Positions 31,689-44,905 of a DNA stretch of 64,000 nt are shown here, piece by piece. Source of the stretch: Candolleomyces eurysporus (taxonomy: Eukaryota > Basidiomycota > Agaricomycetes > Agaricales > Psathyrellaceae); assembly GCA_027579435.1 (NCBI GenBank), contig JANBPK010000935.1, positions 1 to 64,000 of the forward strand, written 5' to 3'. Each line of letters starts with the position of its first letter. Within the stretch, counting starts at the first letter, position 1. The notes below the pieces were generated by a model that made no database searches, was not told the DNA's origin, and was given only the letters and a program-made list of their open reading frames with translations. Both the position numbers and the translations under genes were made by a program.

Positions 31689-34202
31689 CAGTGCGACTTG
31701 AGACGATAGGGTTGTGTCCCCCCGCTCACACTCGCGGGTATTTAACTCATCGAAAATTTGGAATGGCAACGAGGCTTGCACAAATCTCCGTTCTGAGGGT
31801 CATAAGGGGCAGAGAAACGTGGACGTATTGCACCAGACTGTAGGGGAAAAGCTTTAACACAAGACGCCTCATTCCCCAGTGCTTAATTTCCGTCTCTGTC
31901 ACGCGTTTGAACGCATTGGTCCCAAAACTCGGCCCTCGCTGCTTATGCCAACATTAATGCATAGCGTTCATACAATCCGATACGGTAAAATTTGCAAGAT
32001 TAGCAAGTGCGTTAGCTCAACGAACTTTCAGCACGTATCAGCTAGCTATTGCTTATTAATCGTCAATTTCCAAAAGTATGGCGAACATTAAAGGACATCA
32101 GCAGCAATATGCATGTGCGCCGAAGCATGCCAGTCTTGTAAGTCCTGCCATCGTGCATGTTACGGATGAAAAGAGCATTGGGGCCTGTCGTCTTCTGCCC
32201 CCTTTTTTGAGCACCTGGTATGAGCATCTTTCAGAGTAAACCAGAGCTGCAAAGCGTTATCAACACTCTTCAAGGATGTTATGGTGTCTAGCTCCCGGCT
32301 GGTCGGCCGAGGCGTTGAGAGCTGGAAGAATCTGGTTTCAAAGTATGCCAGGCTTTGATTCGTGAAGTGGGTTCTAAAGACTACATATAATTAGCCAAAG
32401 CTAAACCTGTTCCTTTCCGTCTTCGATTGGAATGTAATATGTCCAGCAAAGCAGTACTCATCCACAAGTTCACATGGGACGCTCAGATCGAACGCCCGCT
32501 TGCCTCATGTAAGCCTCATGTGTGACTCTTCGGCACCTAATCGAGCCCTGGGACGTGCGCAGAGCCAGCATTCTTCTTGACGTCTTCCCTTTGCAAATGG
32601 CCACTCTTGCCACTTGGTCATTTGACAAATGAACACAAGAACTTCTCTCGGACATCGACGCTCCAAAACACATGAACATTTGCACGCCTTGCTTGAGTCG
32701 TGTGGCCAACAAGGAAGGAACCTGGATCATACGTAGGCATACGTCCAGCGTTGGGGGAGAAGAGCAGGAGCAGACAGTCGAATTCTGCAATGGGTGAGGA
32801 GGTAGGTGTGTTTGGTTCATATATTTGTTCACAAGACTGACTGACTGGGCCGCTGATACACTCAATGTCGTAATCTTGCTATACGATCAGGATCCGTCTA
32901 GGTCGAACGACCGTTTCCTGCGGATGCTTGTATTTGCTTACGGCGAGGCGACTGTACGGCTCGCCTTTTGCGTGGTATCTGATTACCTTGTGGGCGACAT
33001 GTGAGGGACCAAGGACAGGTTGGTCCGTGCTCACGCGTATATGCTTAGTTGGGTGTGAATCTTCAAGGCTCATGGGTTTTCTAGGCTGCGTGTGGGTTGT
33101 TGAAGACGTTTAAAGGTCATTGAGATGGTGTATCTTTGGCACCTCCGAATTCTGACGTCTTCGATCCTTCACTCTCATTGACTAGATCTTCGCTTTACCT
33201 TATTGCCACCAGCCGCCAGCATTTCTCCAACTCCAGCCTATCACTTTATATCCTCCGACACAGTCACTCCTTTCTGTCTTGGCACTAAGCCTCGGTCGCA
33301 CTCGCTCAGGACGACCCTAACAGCAACTTGCCGCGTCGAAGTGTTTTCTTTGTCTGCAGTGAAGCAATTCGACTGGTAGTCAGACTAGTCATCGCCTGTA
33401 CTGTGCCGATTCTTGTAGCCATTCCAACCTCTCCGAGATCGAGTGATCTCAGTCTCAGCAGGCAGACTCTCGTCGGCGGAAAAGTTCAGCGTTCACCCAT
33501 GCGACGAGGACCCCGAATACAATTATGTACGTGGTTGTGTTCGCTTGGTTTTCTTGACCGAGGTTCGGCTTACTCGACTTGAACGGAATCCGTATACGGT
33601 ATTATAGAGCCAGGTCACCGTAGCCCGGTCTTTTTGTGCTGGTTTTACGGCTGGGTTGGGGAGCACCTTCTCTTTCGACACGACCGCTGCGTTGGAAAAT
33701 CAGTCTTCTAATGCTTTGTCCGATAACATGGTTGTGTTTTCGGGAGTATCGTTTGAACTTGAGTATCTATCCTTGCCCCAAGCCTTCTTCCCCCGCGGAT
33801 GACAAGGGGGCTCGAGTGATGACGGTCAGTAACTGGGCATTGTTAAGGGTGTGGTGGGGGCTACGGCCTTGTTGCCTTGATGTTTGTTGGGTGGGCCTCT
33901 TGTTCTATGGACCTCGCCTTTCATCCAGGCACTTCTCTTGCATTTTTGAGTGTCTCGAATGCGCTCCTTCCCCATCTCTTTGTTCCTGCTGCTCTATCTC
34001 AGCACCAGTCATTTGCCGCGTCGACGTCCCAAGGAAACTCTGATGGATGAAGGCGCTCACTGACACCACCATCAACCAGAACAAAGTTGATATAATTCTG
34101 ATACTGTATATATACATATACATCTGAATGCCACTTCAGTCTCGTACAAGTACATAGATTTTAATTTACGAAATACGCTGCAAGTAATTCCGAGTATCTG
34201 GT
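31689..34202. other. 2.5 kb intergenic region, no supported gene
   Basis: No long conserved frame on either strand. Frames at 32470-32865 (-) and 33636-34043 (+) start with non-ATG codons or have unlikely composition. A short stretch near 32300-32360 reads SWKNLVSKYARL and faintly recalls an F-box fragment, but this is too short to support a call. Confidence 0.45.
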
Positions 34203-36705
34203 TTATGACTGGATTCCCTCTCCCCCCTCAGTCACTGGCGCCAGACCTATCCTCTGCACCAGGGTTTCCCATCGTCGCATGTGCCTTGGGTAGTCCTTCG
34301 GCGGCATCTGTGTTGCCTCACCTGCGGCAGAAGCGGTGGAACCGGAGCCCATTTTCCTCGAGATGGCACGCACAAGGGAGACGAAGGAATCGGAGTAGTC
34401 GATGTGCGTTTGGCTCATTCTCAAAGCGTAGAGAATAGCGTTGTTGCAAAGCTCTTCCGTGTCATCGCCCCCTGCAATGAGCTGCTCCACGTGTTCGTTG
34501 ACTATCTCGCTAATTCGGATAACCTCCTTCGAAACCTCCTTCGACTGGAGAGGGAGGAACCAGAATTTGGCCAAAGGGCTTGAGATTAGAACATGTTCGG
34601 CAATTACCCAAGGTGCGTATTGGATGTAACGATGAACTGTCTTGAAAGTCTCAATCTGTAAATCTGGGATGAGCCAAACGAACGGTTGATTAATTTCTAG
34701 TCCCGCCGGAGGCAGAAATTAAGCACTCACCTTCCTGGATTGATTCTCGTGTGTTTGTGTTACCGAACTGGTATACATCAAAGAAACGGGAGACTTGTTT
34801 TTTAATAAGCCCCCACCATCTCGCGCGCGCGGACGTATCATTCTGGGGCTGGTGGGGGTCGACTTGCCCAGAAGGGGAGACATCGGGCTTGACGATCATA
34901 AAATCTTCCGCATATTGATTGAGCGTTCTGAGAAGGAGTTCGAACCTATAATTCAGCGTGAGCAATCTAAATTGAGCGTTGTTCTCTGCCAGATAATCAA
35001 GGACGTAGGCTAAGGTCAGGTTCTGAGCCATCACACGATCCGGAGCGCGCTTCGACTCGCGATCGGTGTCTGGGATACTTCGCAACATCAACACCAGGGT
35101 ATGACTCTTCTTGGCGTCCATCTTTTCCAGCAACACCTCCCACTGATCAGGCTCCATGTCACCAATGCAACCGACCATTGCACACAGCGCAAGAACGTTG
35201 TGGCGATGCATCTTAGGGGCTGATGCGAGTCCCCAGGCTACACCCCTGTGCGACCAGGCGCGGCCTCGGATGGAGGCCACGGAGGCCAACATCCTGGCTG
35301 ATGTGACGTGCCGCACGTCATCCGCATGCCAATCCGTCGATTTGAACCGAGCTTTCAAGAGTTGGGCAATCTTCTTCCACCAACTGGATGAAGGGAGTAT
35401 ACCGGCAAAGCCCACTTCCGTTGAATGAGGTGTGGGATCCGGTGCTGATTGGGAACGACTGGCAGGGGCGTGATTGTGTTCGACGTTCTGTACTGTGGTG
35501 GGGCGACCTTCATCGTCTTTTCTTGTAGCAGAACGGCCGGTTTCAAGGTCTGGCTGCGTTTTGGAACTGCTGGCACCCACATCAGGGTACATTTTACCAA
35601 GTCCTTCAAACAAATGGCTGACCAACACCCCCGCCGCGAGGAAAAACCGACGTGTCCACCAGGCTTGAGGGGACCTATAAGGACATAGGGAATGATCGTT
35701 CTCTGTGTCATGCCATTTCGCATGAATGGCCAGGAAGGCTGGTATAATGGATGTGACAACATGTATCAAGACTGTTATCCCCACGACGCAACATACGGCA
35801 ATTGCGACGGTCTTGTTGATGTCCAATAGGAAAAGAGCTAATCCAATGATGAAAATGAAGAGGGAGACCTGTAGCACCATAGGTAACAGGCCAATGATCT
35901 CCGGCACCCACCAGTTCTCGATACCGCGAAGGCGAAAGTGTCGAATAGCGATCATCTGCTCAGGGGAAACTTCAGGCTCCCGCTGATACTCGCGGAGCCA
36001 CTGCAAGCAGAGGATACCCACGGAGACGGTGGACAGGCTGAGGGTAAGACTAAGGAAGAAACAAATGTTGACGGCAACGGCAGAGCTGGGTGGGGTGAAC
36101 TGAACCGTAGGGTCCGGCGTGAGGGTAGGAGCGGATGTGTTCTGGCGAACGAGATTGTCCAGCTGACGATGGATTCCGAAGAGGACTGCCGATGCTACCT
36201 CCTGTTGGTCCACCTGGAGAAGTTTATACGCTTCGATGATGAACGACGTGACAACGGCAGAGAATAGTGTAGCCTGCTGACTGTTAAATAGGTGTGGTAA
36301 GACTGTATAGATCACGTACAAACAGCAATAATTTATCAATCTCGTCTTTCCATATCTTGCACATGTTTTCATCGTATTTCCGGCCTACGTTAACGAAATT
36401 GGTCCAGGCTTCGGACCCTGGCACTGAATCTTCATCTACATGTGGGAGGGCATGTCTGTAAGGATCCCCTGTCGCCGGAGGTTCCAAATCCTGATTTCAT
36501 GGTTGATGATCGGGATATACATCAGGGGATAGTGGAAGAAAATTACCGGCTTTGAATAGCAAACGCTCTGTACCGTCTCTTCTCTATGTACCGTGGGTCT
36601 CCCTTTAGCCAGTTTGGCTTCTTCGTTAAGTTGATTGCAAGAAGGATCAGGATTCTTGATTGTTTCCGTGGGAGGGAGTACCCCAGATCCTACAGGCTCG
36701 GTCAT
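34203..36705 (-). CDS. DUF6535 multi-pass membrane protein (copy 3)
   Basis: Exons in coding order 36705-36547, 36490-36320, 36273-34731 and 34663-34203 join to about 777 aa with no stops or N. The family domain covers about residues 75-290: EAWTNFVNVGRKYDENMC, then LFSAVVTSFIIEAYKLL (about 112-128) and three helices around VNICFFLSLTLSLSTVSVG, IIGLLPMVLQVSLFIFIIG and VCCVVGITVLIHVVTSIIP. Residues 290-400 are hydrophilic and variable. The C-terminal half is conserved with copies 1 and 2, including LDYLAENNAQFRLLTLNYRF. DUF6535 has no known function; the conserved hydrophobic core suggests membrane location. Copy 2 lies directly downstream on the same strand, suggesting tandem duplication. This copy is the best reference for the family in this window. 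Confidence 0.88.
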
Positions 36706-39044
36706 TGAAGATATGCAGATACAAGAAAGTCGCGCAAGGGATCGAGAGAAGAAAGTGCTGGGAAGCAGGCGAGTTATTTAACTCATCCACCCAGCAAAGC
36801 TGATCCTATCAGTCTGACGATTACAAGGGGTTTCCAAAGTGCCGACATACTTCCCCAGAGAAATGGAAACGTTTGACGCCTTCCGCCTACGTCGGAACGC
36901 CTGAGAATCTATCCCACCGATTCAGAGTACGTGCGCTCTATTTTGTAACGTAAACGAGTGTCAGCGGGCGCAAGTTCCAACATGAGAAAGTTGGAGCACG
37001 AACAAACAACTCCAGACATGGCTCAATTCCAAGGTAAGTGGGTATGCTCAAGCAAAGAGGAGTCTGTGCATATCCGGTTCAAGAGTAAAAAACGGCATAT
37101 TGAGACTCACAAGGCCGTCACACCGCAATCTGATACTCTGTTAGTCAACAACGGACCGGAAGATTTTGAGTTAGCTTTCATAGGTTAAGGATCAGCGGCG
37201 CTGGCATGCGGCTGGGGGTTTCGCTGAGGAGCATCGGTTGGAGGCACAAAATGTTGACTTAAGGGGAAAAGGTGTTGTAAGACGGAGGATAAACATCAAA
37301 GCTCCCAAGCTATCCTAGTACAGCTAAATTAAAAGAGCTCCTAGGCGCTTAACAGGCGCCTAAATGTGCCGTCCGAGCAAACACCATATTGTGGCGAGGT
37401 ATGCGGAACTTGCATCTCTATCCCACATAAAATAGCAGGATTCATTTATTCCCCAACTCTCTGAGCTCCAACATCGCTCATAACGAAGGACGGATATAGC
37501 CCTTAGATCTTGAGTGCCTGGGCGTCCCATTGTCAAGACGGAATGGAAGAACTTAAGTAGCTTAAAACCTAATTTGACGTTATCGGTTGCTATTTCCATC
37601 CGCTTAGTCTTTAACCCAAAGTTGGCGAGGTGAACCAGAGAACGTATCGGGTCTATTATTAGCGATGGAAAACGGTCGTGGTCCGAGTAGACCTGCCTAG
37701 GACGAGCATTGTGCGCATCCATCTTTCTAAGCGAGTGTAGTCAAAAAGTTGTGTGGTGAATCCTATCTTTAATTTCTTGACCCTTTAACCATTTCTTCAT
37801 CCACAAGCTCAGCAGAATCGGGGATGTGAGGTCGCCAACGGTAAGTCAGCATTAAGCACTGAAGGCTTCCCTGTTGCAGATCACGTACTCGCTACTGACG
37901 CTCGCCAACGGAACACGAAATGCAGTCGATCTTGGAGTCGTGATAAGAATTGAGGAAATAGAAGGCCTGAAGTTGAGGCACGGTCTCCTATGCATGGCGT
38001 TGGGTTGACATTGAGGATCCCTTGAAAGGGTTCATGTCCTCCAGTATCTACATCAAAGTTGTTGACTGTCGGATGCTTCAAGTGTGGAAGGTAGTTCGGC
38101 GCTCGGATGAGGTCCTCAAGCTTCATATTCACCCGATTTAATTTTGAAGAGAGAAGGCTCGCTTCACCAGGGGCCAGATCTTCAAGAAAATTTAAAGCCT
38201 GTCTGGAAGCGTTGTTCCTTCAATCTATGTGCATTATCATTATGATTGATTGTGATGTCCATGACAAATGCTGCCGTATTGAGAAATTTGAAGATGGGAA
38301 AAGCTTTGGGTTGTCGCATTTGACCAAGAATGTGTGCAGCTTGAAAAATAGCATGCAATCAGGGAGCAGATAACAAATCCCAACGTCGTCATGGTTTGCT
38401 CTCATCGGCCCGTCACATCGCAGTGAGTGGCCCAGCATCATTCGTGCACATGAGGGAATGGCAGAAGTGTCTGCCTTCCATCGTTGTCCAAATAGCCTAG
38501 CGGTGCGAGTCCGAAGATTTCCCAAGTTTCTCGGGCGAGAAGGTGGATTTGTGCTTGTGACACTGATGTTCAAGATCTAGATATGGAGGCTGGGATTCGG
38601 CACAAAATTGAGCTCTAAGTGATCTATTTTCTATCCGACCAACTACTTCAGGAGGGCAGGCGCAATATTATGGGACAAAAAATAGAAAACTTGTCGCCGT
38701 TGGGTGACAGCATGGTGGAAGTGGGATCTTGTTGGCCAATGGAAAATATGGGTTTAGACGTTGATCGCGCCAGCGGACCAGGCGGATTAAGCGCTCAGTG
38801 TTCAGTTCATTTTGTGGACATCATTTCTTCCCTATGACATGGCCAGTGGGCTAATATTAGCACAGCCCGCAACAAGTCTGGCTTCGGCTCCGTTCAGACC
38901 GTTCGCCCTCTTGTCGTTCGCTGATAGGCCACATCATTCAATATAAAAGTCCTCGCAACCGAAACCTCTGGGATCCGTCACTCCTTCGCTCCTCACCACA
39001 ACCACACCACACTCTTTACCTCTGCCACTCTTTTGCCATCCTTA
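36706..39044. other. 2.3 kb intergenic region and promoter of the secreted protein gene
   Basis: No recognisable gene. A reverse frame at 37722-37360 starts with ATG and encodes 120 residues (MDAHNARPRQVYSDHDRF...), but it matches nothing I know and has no splice or promoter support. A TATAAAA box sits at about 38942, roughly 100 bases before the secreted protein ATG. Confidence 0.45.
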
Positions 39045-39729
39045 ATGCGTTCCTTCTCCATCGTTATCCTTGCCCTGACTTCTTTGGCACTTGCTCACGG
39101 TCAGGATGGTCCAAAGCCAAGTGGAGTCCCTTCCAATCCGGTGCGTGGTGCTACTGTGATATCGTCAGTTCCTCTTTGACTGAGACTTGACTGCCCCGTT
39201 AGAACTATCAACCCTGGTGCTGCCCGCGCAATTCAGGAGACTTGGTCCTCGCTGAACAGACCTTCGAGAATGGGAAGGTCTACTGCACTTATAACGGACC
39301 AGAGACGGAGGTCGAGTGTAAATACGTACGTTCACTCCAATACGATGCGCTTCCGCCTTCTTGCCTCTCACTGACGTTCGGCCTCGACTAACTTATTAGA
39401 ACCGTTTCACTGGCGACTTGAAGACACGTAGGGAAAGGCGTCACAACAATGACCACGGTTCATGCCCGTGCCACGCTTCGCTCAACCCAGCCCTTGAGAG
39501 CAAGCTTCCGGCTCGCGCCAAACGTCACCGCAATGGCAATGATGATAATTGCGATATTGGGACTAACAATCCCTTGAGGGCAATGATCAATAACGCGGAC
39601 AAGGATCTCGAACCTTGCCCTGAGCCGGAACCCCCCAAGCAGTGCTTGCCCAATGGCGCTCCTTGTCCCATTGACAACCCTGGCGCGTGCTGCAGCCGGA
39701 CTTGCTCTGTTGCTAATGGATGCATCTAA
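39045..39729 (+). CDS. Small secreted cysteine-rich protein with knottin-like C-terminus
   Basis: Exons 39045-39140, 39203-39325 and 39400-39729 give 182 aa. The N-terminus is a clear signal peptide (MRSFSIVILALTSLALAHG) with cleavage expected near residue 18-20. The middle contains four or more cysteines and a basic stretch; a Lys-Arg pair at residues 114-115 is a possible Kex2-type processing site. The last 28 residues contain six cysteines spaced C-x6-C-x7-CC-x3-C-x5-C (about residues 155-181), the classic arrangement of an inhibitor cystine knot. A TATA box lies about 100 bases upstream. All introns have GT-AG ends. Roles of such fungal proteins vary (signalling, defence, host interaction), and none can be assigned here. 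Confidence 0.8.
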
Positions 39730-40012
39730 GAGCTCCTGTACCCATGTCCGTGTTAACCTTGTTCTAGATACCCGAAACCCTTGTTAGTGTTGATGCGGGT
39801 GGCTGTCTCTTCCTCTACTCTCGAAGCATTAGCACCGTCGTGTTCTGTTCTTCACAAAAGATGAATAGCTATATGGCGTTTACCCTACCACGTAGCTGGC
39901 CGATTTGTATACTTTTGAGCTGATGTACATAGCCCAAACAAGCAAACTGTTTGTCCGCCCTGAGAACGCCAAAACCATCCATTTGGTACACTGCAGTCTT
40001 CGTGAATCCTGA

Positions 40013-40990
40013 TCATGGGGAACTCAACGCGATCCCGAATGTATTAAGGGAGGTTGGGAATTCTCGGACCGTCCTGTCAATCATCGGGAAGGGAAGGGAA
40101 GAACCGTCAGGCTTTAGGAATTCTTTGCCGTCTGCATCACCCAATCCGACTTTATTCATGAAAGGGTCGAAAGCTAGGATCAGAGCGTCCGTACTGTCAG
40201 TGGCTTGCTTGTGTATTTACCTGTAATTCTCTTCGCATGGTCTATAGCTCGGACGCGGATTCTACGACCGATTGGAGAAGGTATGCCCTGCGTATGTCGG
40301 GTGTCCACACGTCAACGAAGTGGAATCCAACATCATAATTCACTCGCCAGAAGGACGTACACACAGCTGATACCTGCTTTTGGATATATCCCCGTCCCTC
40401 TCGTCCGATACGCTCGAAGAATACCAAGCGGTTCGTTCGAAATCGGCTTCGTTAACGCTATCTTCGCAGTCGTTCCTTCGGCTTCGTACTCACGAAGTCC
40501 AGTGTGGGCTCACGCATCTTGCACAAAAGGACGGTAAAGTTCATGAACGAAAATAATAACTCGTAACCGCCGTTCATTCAATCGATGTCCGAGCTACCTG
40601 CCAAATTCTCCCAAATAAACTCCCTTGACTGCCGTCTCGCCTCGCAACTATCGCCAGTCTACAACTCACTGGTGTACGGCTAGCCTCGGAAGGGAGGGCA
40701 ACGAGTGGAGCCCAAAATGAACTACCCGAGAACCATGTTGCACGTCTGCCGTCGTCGAAATTGATGATGGGTATGCAGATGTCTGGTCAAAGGGATTCAG
40801 GAGAGAATTGTCAGTACATATACAAAGATGAAATCCACCTTGTGCGCTCTCCAGCCTCAATACACCTACCGAGACCTCTCATGAGCAACTTAACGGAATT
40901 CGATGAACATCTTAATCGTGATGCCGAGTTTTTCGTTGTTCTAAAATTCGATCCAAAGTGAGTGAGCGCTTCGAATGGTGAGGAAAGAAT
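40013..40990 (-). CDS. Unidentified multi-exon gene (partial model)
   Basis: The reverse strand contains several open pieces joined by plausible splice sites. The last exon, 40193-40013, reads TDALILAFDPFMNKVGLGDA and ends in TGA; the piece before it reads NPRPSYRPCEENYS and joins in phase. Further upstream, a piece near 40670-40790 reads INFDDGRRATWFSGSSFWAP and ends at a GTGAGT donor. Another piece near 40500 reads TKPISNEPLGILRAYRTRG. The composition is coding-like, and there is no competing forward-strand gene. I do not recognise the family, the start is not found, and the model is incomplete. It lies head-to-head with the APC2 gene. Confidence 0.35.
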
Positions 40991-41449
40991 GGTGATCAAA
41001 GTCGTTCCCTATTCTCGTTTGTGTTTGTCGCCGTCTTCGTTGATACCAGGGCAAAGATAGACCTCGTATGCAATTTATAGCTGTTACTGCCTCTGCCTAA
41101 TGGAACGGGGGTGAGTAACAAAAGCAAAAGAGTTCTTAGAGGCTGAGCCCACCGACGTAATTCTACCAGCTCGGAGAACGCCCGAGACGTGACCCCAAAA
41201 CCCTCGAGGAAGGTGTTGGTTAATGAATGCTCGGAGCAGTCGTCGAGTGTTTTCTTCGAGGAACAATGCAATGAGACTTCTCAAGCAACTGAAAATGAGG
41301 GGAGGCATCGTCGAAAAAGAGAGCATGCTGATTGAGGAAGGTGCGCCCCTATGTGTCATGAAGACAAACAAAGCCAAATGCTGGGCTGGTGGTCACATCA
41401 TCTCTTGACGCGTTTCGCGTTCTCCATCTACTACCGCGTCGAGCATGCA

Positions 41450-44400
41450 ATGGCTACTCCTGGATCCAAGCTGCAAACCACGACCAAGTTCAATGAAGCA
41501 TTCAATCAGCTTCTACTGTCTAACCAGTCCGAGGGCCCACCCGATATTTCTCGTTTCAGCCGGGTATATTCCAGACAATGCTTCAAGACGACGGAGATCT
41601 AATTCCACGTTAGGAATGGACGGCAGCTAGAGAATACCTTCGACCGAAGGATATAAAGGACCGTTCTACCATGAAACAACGTTATCGTAAGTATTCTTAC
41701 CACTGGTAATTGCAAGGTTCTCACCGAGTGGCAAATTAGGTCCAGAGGCATCGCGGCAGTCGATAGCTGCTTTCGGCACCATTCACCAGTCTAAGCAGCT
41801 GCACACGCTGCTTGAGACTTATCTCGGTCAATCAAACTTTGATAGGTATAAAATTGTGGTGGAGATTGATGGTATTCATAGAGGACATGCGACGTTCGTT
41901 CCCGCTCATTGAATATGAAATAAAAGAGTACATGACCCGTTGGGAGGTTCGTGCTCGATCAGGTTTACCGGTCCTTTCTGATAGCTCTCTGTCTCCCAGG
42001 TCCACCAAGACGTCGAGCTGATCAGAATGCTCATTGCGAGGCTCATGGATTGGCACAAAGCCTGGCAACCACCGAAAGAGTTCGTCGATCCCTTCTTCGA
42101 AAGACAAAATGCTAATTCTTTCTCTTTCCAACCAGCCTCGGCGGTACCGTCTACAAGGGCTTTGACTTTACCTTTCGCACATGCCTATTTTCCATCCTCC
42201 CACCGTCGTTCGCTTCGGGTTTCAAAGCACTCGTCAGCTGGGCCTTATCACCGGAAGACTTTCCTCCCTCAGACAGCCTCACCGCTCGCACACCCATCGC
42301 CACCGTTTGGCAACACTGTGAAACCCTCGGCTTTCTCGGACGATATGAATCCGTCATTTCTTCCGTTGGGTACGAACGAATCGAGAGGCATGTATTGGAG
42401 ACGTGTGAGGGCAACTGGTCAAACCCAATGTTGCCGGAGTTGAGGGTTTGGATGACCAACAAGGTGTTGCCGTGGCTCTTGGCGATCTACGTGCGGGGAG
42501 CGGCGAATAGTAAGTGTCTGAATATCTATATGCGCCTTTTTGCCTCACCTGACTTCGTTTATGTAGCAACGGAAGCCCAGGGCTTGCTCGCGGGTGTTGG
42601 GTCTCGGTTTGATTACCACCTCATGAAGACGCTCTTTGAGCTTCGGTGCGTCTCATCCGTCGATTTTTACCCACTCGAGCTTACGATCGTTGATTCAGGA
42701 CGAAGGAAATATTCGATATTATTATCGACTATCCGGACTCGACTGGGGCTTTACAAGACCTCAGGGAAGGTCTTGCTCGAACAGACCAAGGAGCAGCCCT
42801 CGTGAAAACCTTACGGAAGGCGTAAGGCTTTTCGATTCTCCTCCTGCATACTTGTTAACACGTATCATAGGAACGCCAAACGACTCCTACACCCCGGCGC
42901 CGACACTAAACTTATTCTGACACAATACGTCTCGACTATCAAGTGCCTCCGTCTTGTAGACCCTCCAGGCGTTCTCTTGTTCAAGGTGGCGGACCCGATC
43001 AGGCGGTATCTACGGTGCGCCATGCCTCTTCCCCCTTGCCTCTCCCTCTCTTTCCGCAATCGATCGACTCATGAGGATAAACGACTTACAGGGAGAGACC
43101 TGACACCATCCGTTGTATCGTAGCAAGCCTCGTCGGGGATGAAGATAGTGGTGATTCGTTATTAGATGATAACGAGCCCATTGTACCCATTCAACAACCC
43201 GAGGTCGAGGATTTCACCGACGCGAATTGGGTGCCGGAACCTATTGACGCTGGGCCTGGTGTGTATTTACTCTGCCTCTTTTCTTTGCCCCTCCCCGTCA
43301 TAAAACGACGCTTTCACATACCTTCTGACCACCCTCCTGCTGGCATCCCTTCCCCTTCACTCCTTCTTGACGTTCGGTCACCGGGCGCTCCCCCTGTCTC
43401 TGCCCTTCTCGTTCTATTCTCACCCTGAGGGATGAAATTGAAAGCGCTGACACCGATTCATCCTTCGTTCTCATATAGAATTCAAAGCGAACAAACCGAG
43501 CGACGTGCTCAGTACCCTTGTTAGCATTTACGACTCGAAAGACTTCTTCGTGAAGGAGTTGCAGGTGCTGCTCGCGCAGAGGTTGCTGGCGATTACGGAC
43601 GCGTCCGACGTAGCGAGGGTAGATAAGGAGGTGAGTTGTGTCTCTTCTCTTTCTTTCTTCCCTCCAACTACTGCCCCGCACTCGCTCTCACGACGCAAAC
43701 GACTCCCTTTTTCCTCCCACTGACTAATTTCGAATCCTGCTATACAGCGAAGGAACATTGAGATTTTGAAGATCCGCTTTGGCGAAGCTGCACTGCAAGT
43801 ATGCGAAGTCATGCTTAGGGATATGGCCGATTCGAAACGAATCGATAGTCACGTTCAGTCCCAGCGTTCGGTACGCATTCTTAATTTCTTGGTAGTCTTT
43901 GAGCTGATTAGTCGGCGTGGAAAACAGAGTATAGTCCATCCTACGATCATCTCGCATCATTTCTGGCCTTCGTTGGAGTCGAGCGAGTTGGCACTGCCTG
44001 GACAGTTCCAAGAGTACGTTGTTCCTGAATTTTTTCACGCTCCGTTCGATTTGCTGAACGACCGGTTTCGTCCCACTTTAGTCTTCAAGAATCCTACTCC
44101 CACGAATTCACCGTCTTCAAACCCGATAAGAAGCTCAAATGGATACCGAACCTTGGTACTGTGCATCTCAAGATCGAGCTGGAGGATCGGACGTTGGAGG
44201 TCGAGGTTCCGCCGTTGGAGGCTGCTTTCATCGAGTTGTTCTCTCAAAAAGGTTTGTACTCTCAGAACCTCTTCCCCTGTGAATTCTAAGCCTTTTCATT
44301 TCGCCTCTACTAGATGTCTGGTCCCTCGACGAACTCATTTCGGCTGTCGGGAACGTCGACAGGAGCTCCGCAGTCAAAGCTCTTTCTACATGGGCAAATA

Positions 44401-44905
44401 AGGGCGTAATCAAAGAGCAGGGCGAGAACTCGTTTGTCTTGCTGGAGAGGGCCGAAGAGGGTGCGTCGGATGAGGATGGATTGTTGAGCGAGGAGCCAGG
44501 TTCGTATTTCCATCAGTCGATGATTTTGTGATCTCTAACCGGAGTTCTCTCCGTGTAGCCCCGTCCGCTGTTCCCGCACTTCCTCCTGTGCAGACTGCTC
44601 AGCAGCACCAGGCAGAGCAAATGCGGATACATTGGAAGGTAGGGTGTTTCAAGCTTACTCTCCGCGTCGTCTTCCGAGAGCTAACAGGAAATTCTTTCTC
44701 CTTCACTTTTCTAACCCGATCTTCACAGTTCATTGAGGGCATGCTCACGAACCTCAGGAGCCTTTCGCTCGACCGTATACACAGCATGCTCAAGTTCGCG
44801 CCGAATTATGACCAGACTATCGAAGACCTTGGGGTCTTCATGGAGGCGGCGAGGAGGGAGGGGTTGGTTGTTTGTAGGGATGGGATGTGGGAACTGAACA
44901 AGTGA
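41450..44905 (+). CDS. APC2: Anaphase-promoting complex subunit 2 (cullin-like)
   Basis: At least a dozen small exons from ATG 41450 to TGA 44905. APC2 is the cullin-like scaffold of the APC/C ubiquitin ligase and binds the RING subunit APC11. Recognisable segments are SRFSREWTAAREYLRP (N-terminus), WSNPMLPELRVWMTNKVLPW, then KEIFDIIIDYPDSTGALQDL. The cullin homology part includes KPSDVLSTLVSIYDSKDFFV, VLLAQRLLAI, RFGEAALQVCEVMLRDMADS and RIDSHVQSQ, then IVHPTIISHHFWPS and ELEDRTLEVEVPPLEAAFIE. The C-terminal winged-helix piece reads IEGMLTNLRSLSLDRIHSML and ends WELNK. Most joins are in phase with GT-AG borders. The join around 41845-41940 is not resolved: each simple option meets a stop. 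A single-copy essential gene, expected to be intact. Confidence 0.9.

Noticed and set aside
33636..34043. Forward frame of 135 codons as a gene
   Set aside because: Starts with a non-ATG codon, is Trp/Cys-rich and resembles no protein; probably non-coding.
36958..37188. Forward frame of 76 codons as a small gene
   Set aside because: Opens with GTG, has no signal peptide, motif or promoter, and ends in unremarkable spacer.
37342..37362. Seven-base inverted repeat (TAGGCGC / GCGCCTA) as a terminator or miniature element
   Set aside because: Too short to stand out by chance in 64 kb, and fungal genes do not use hairpin terminators.
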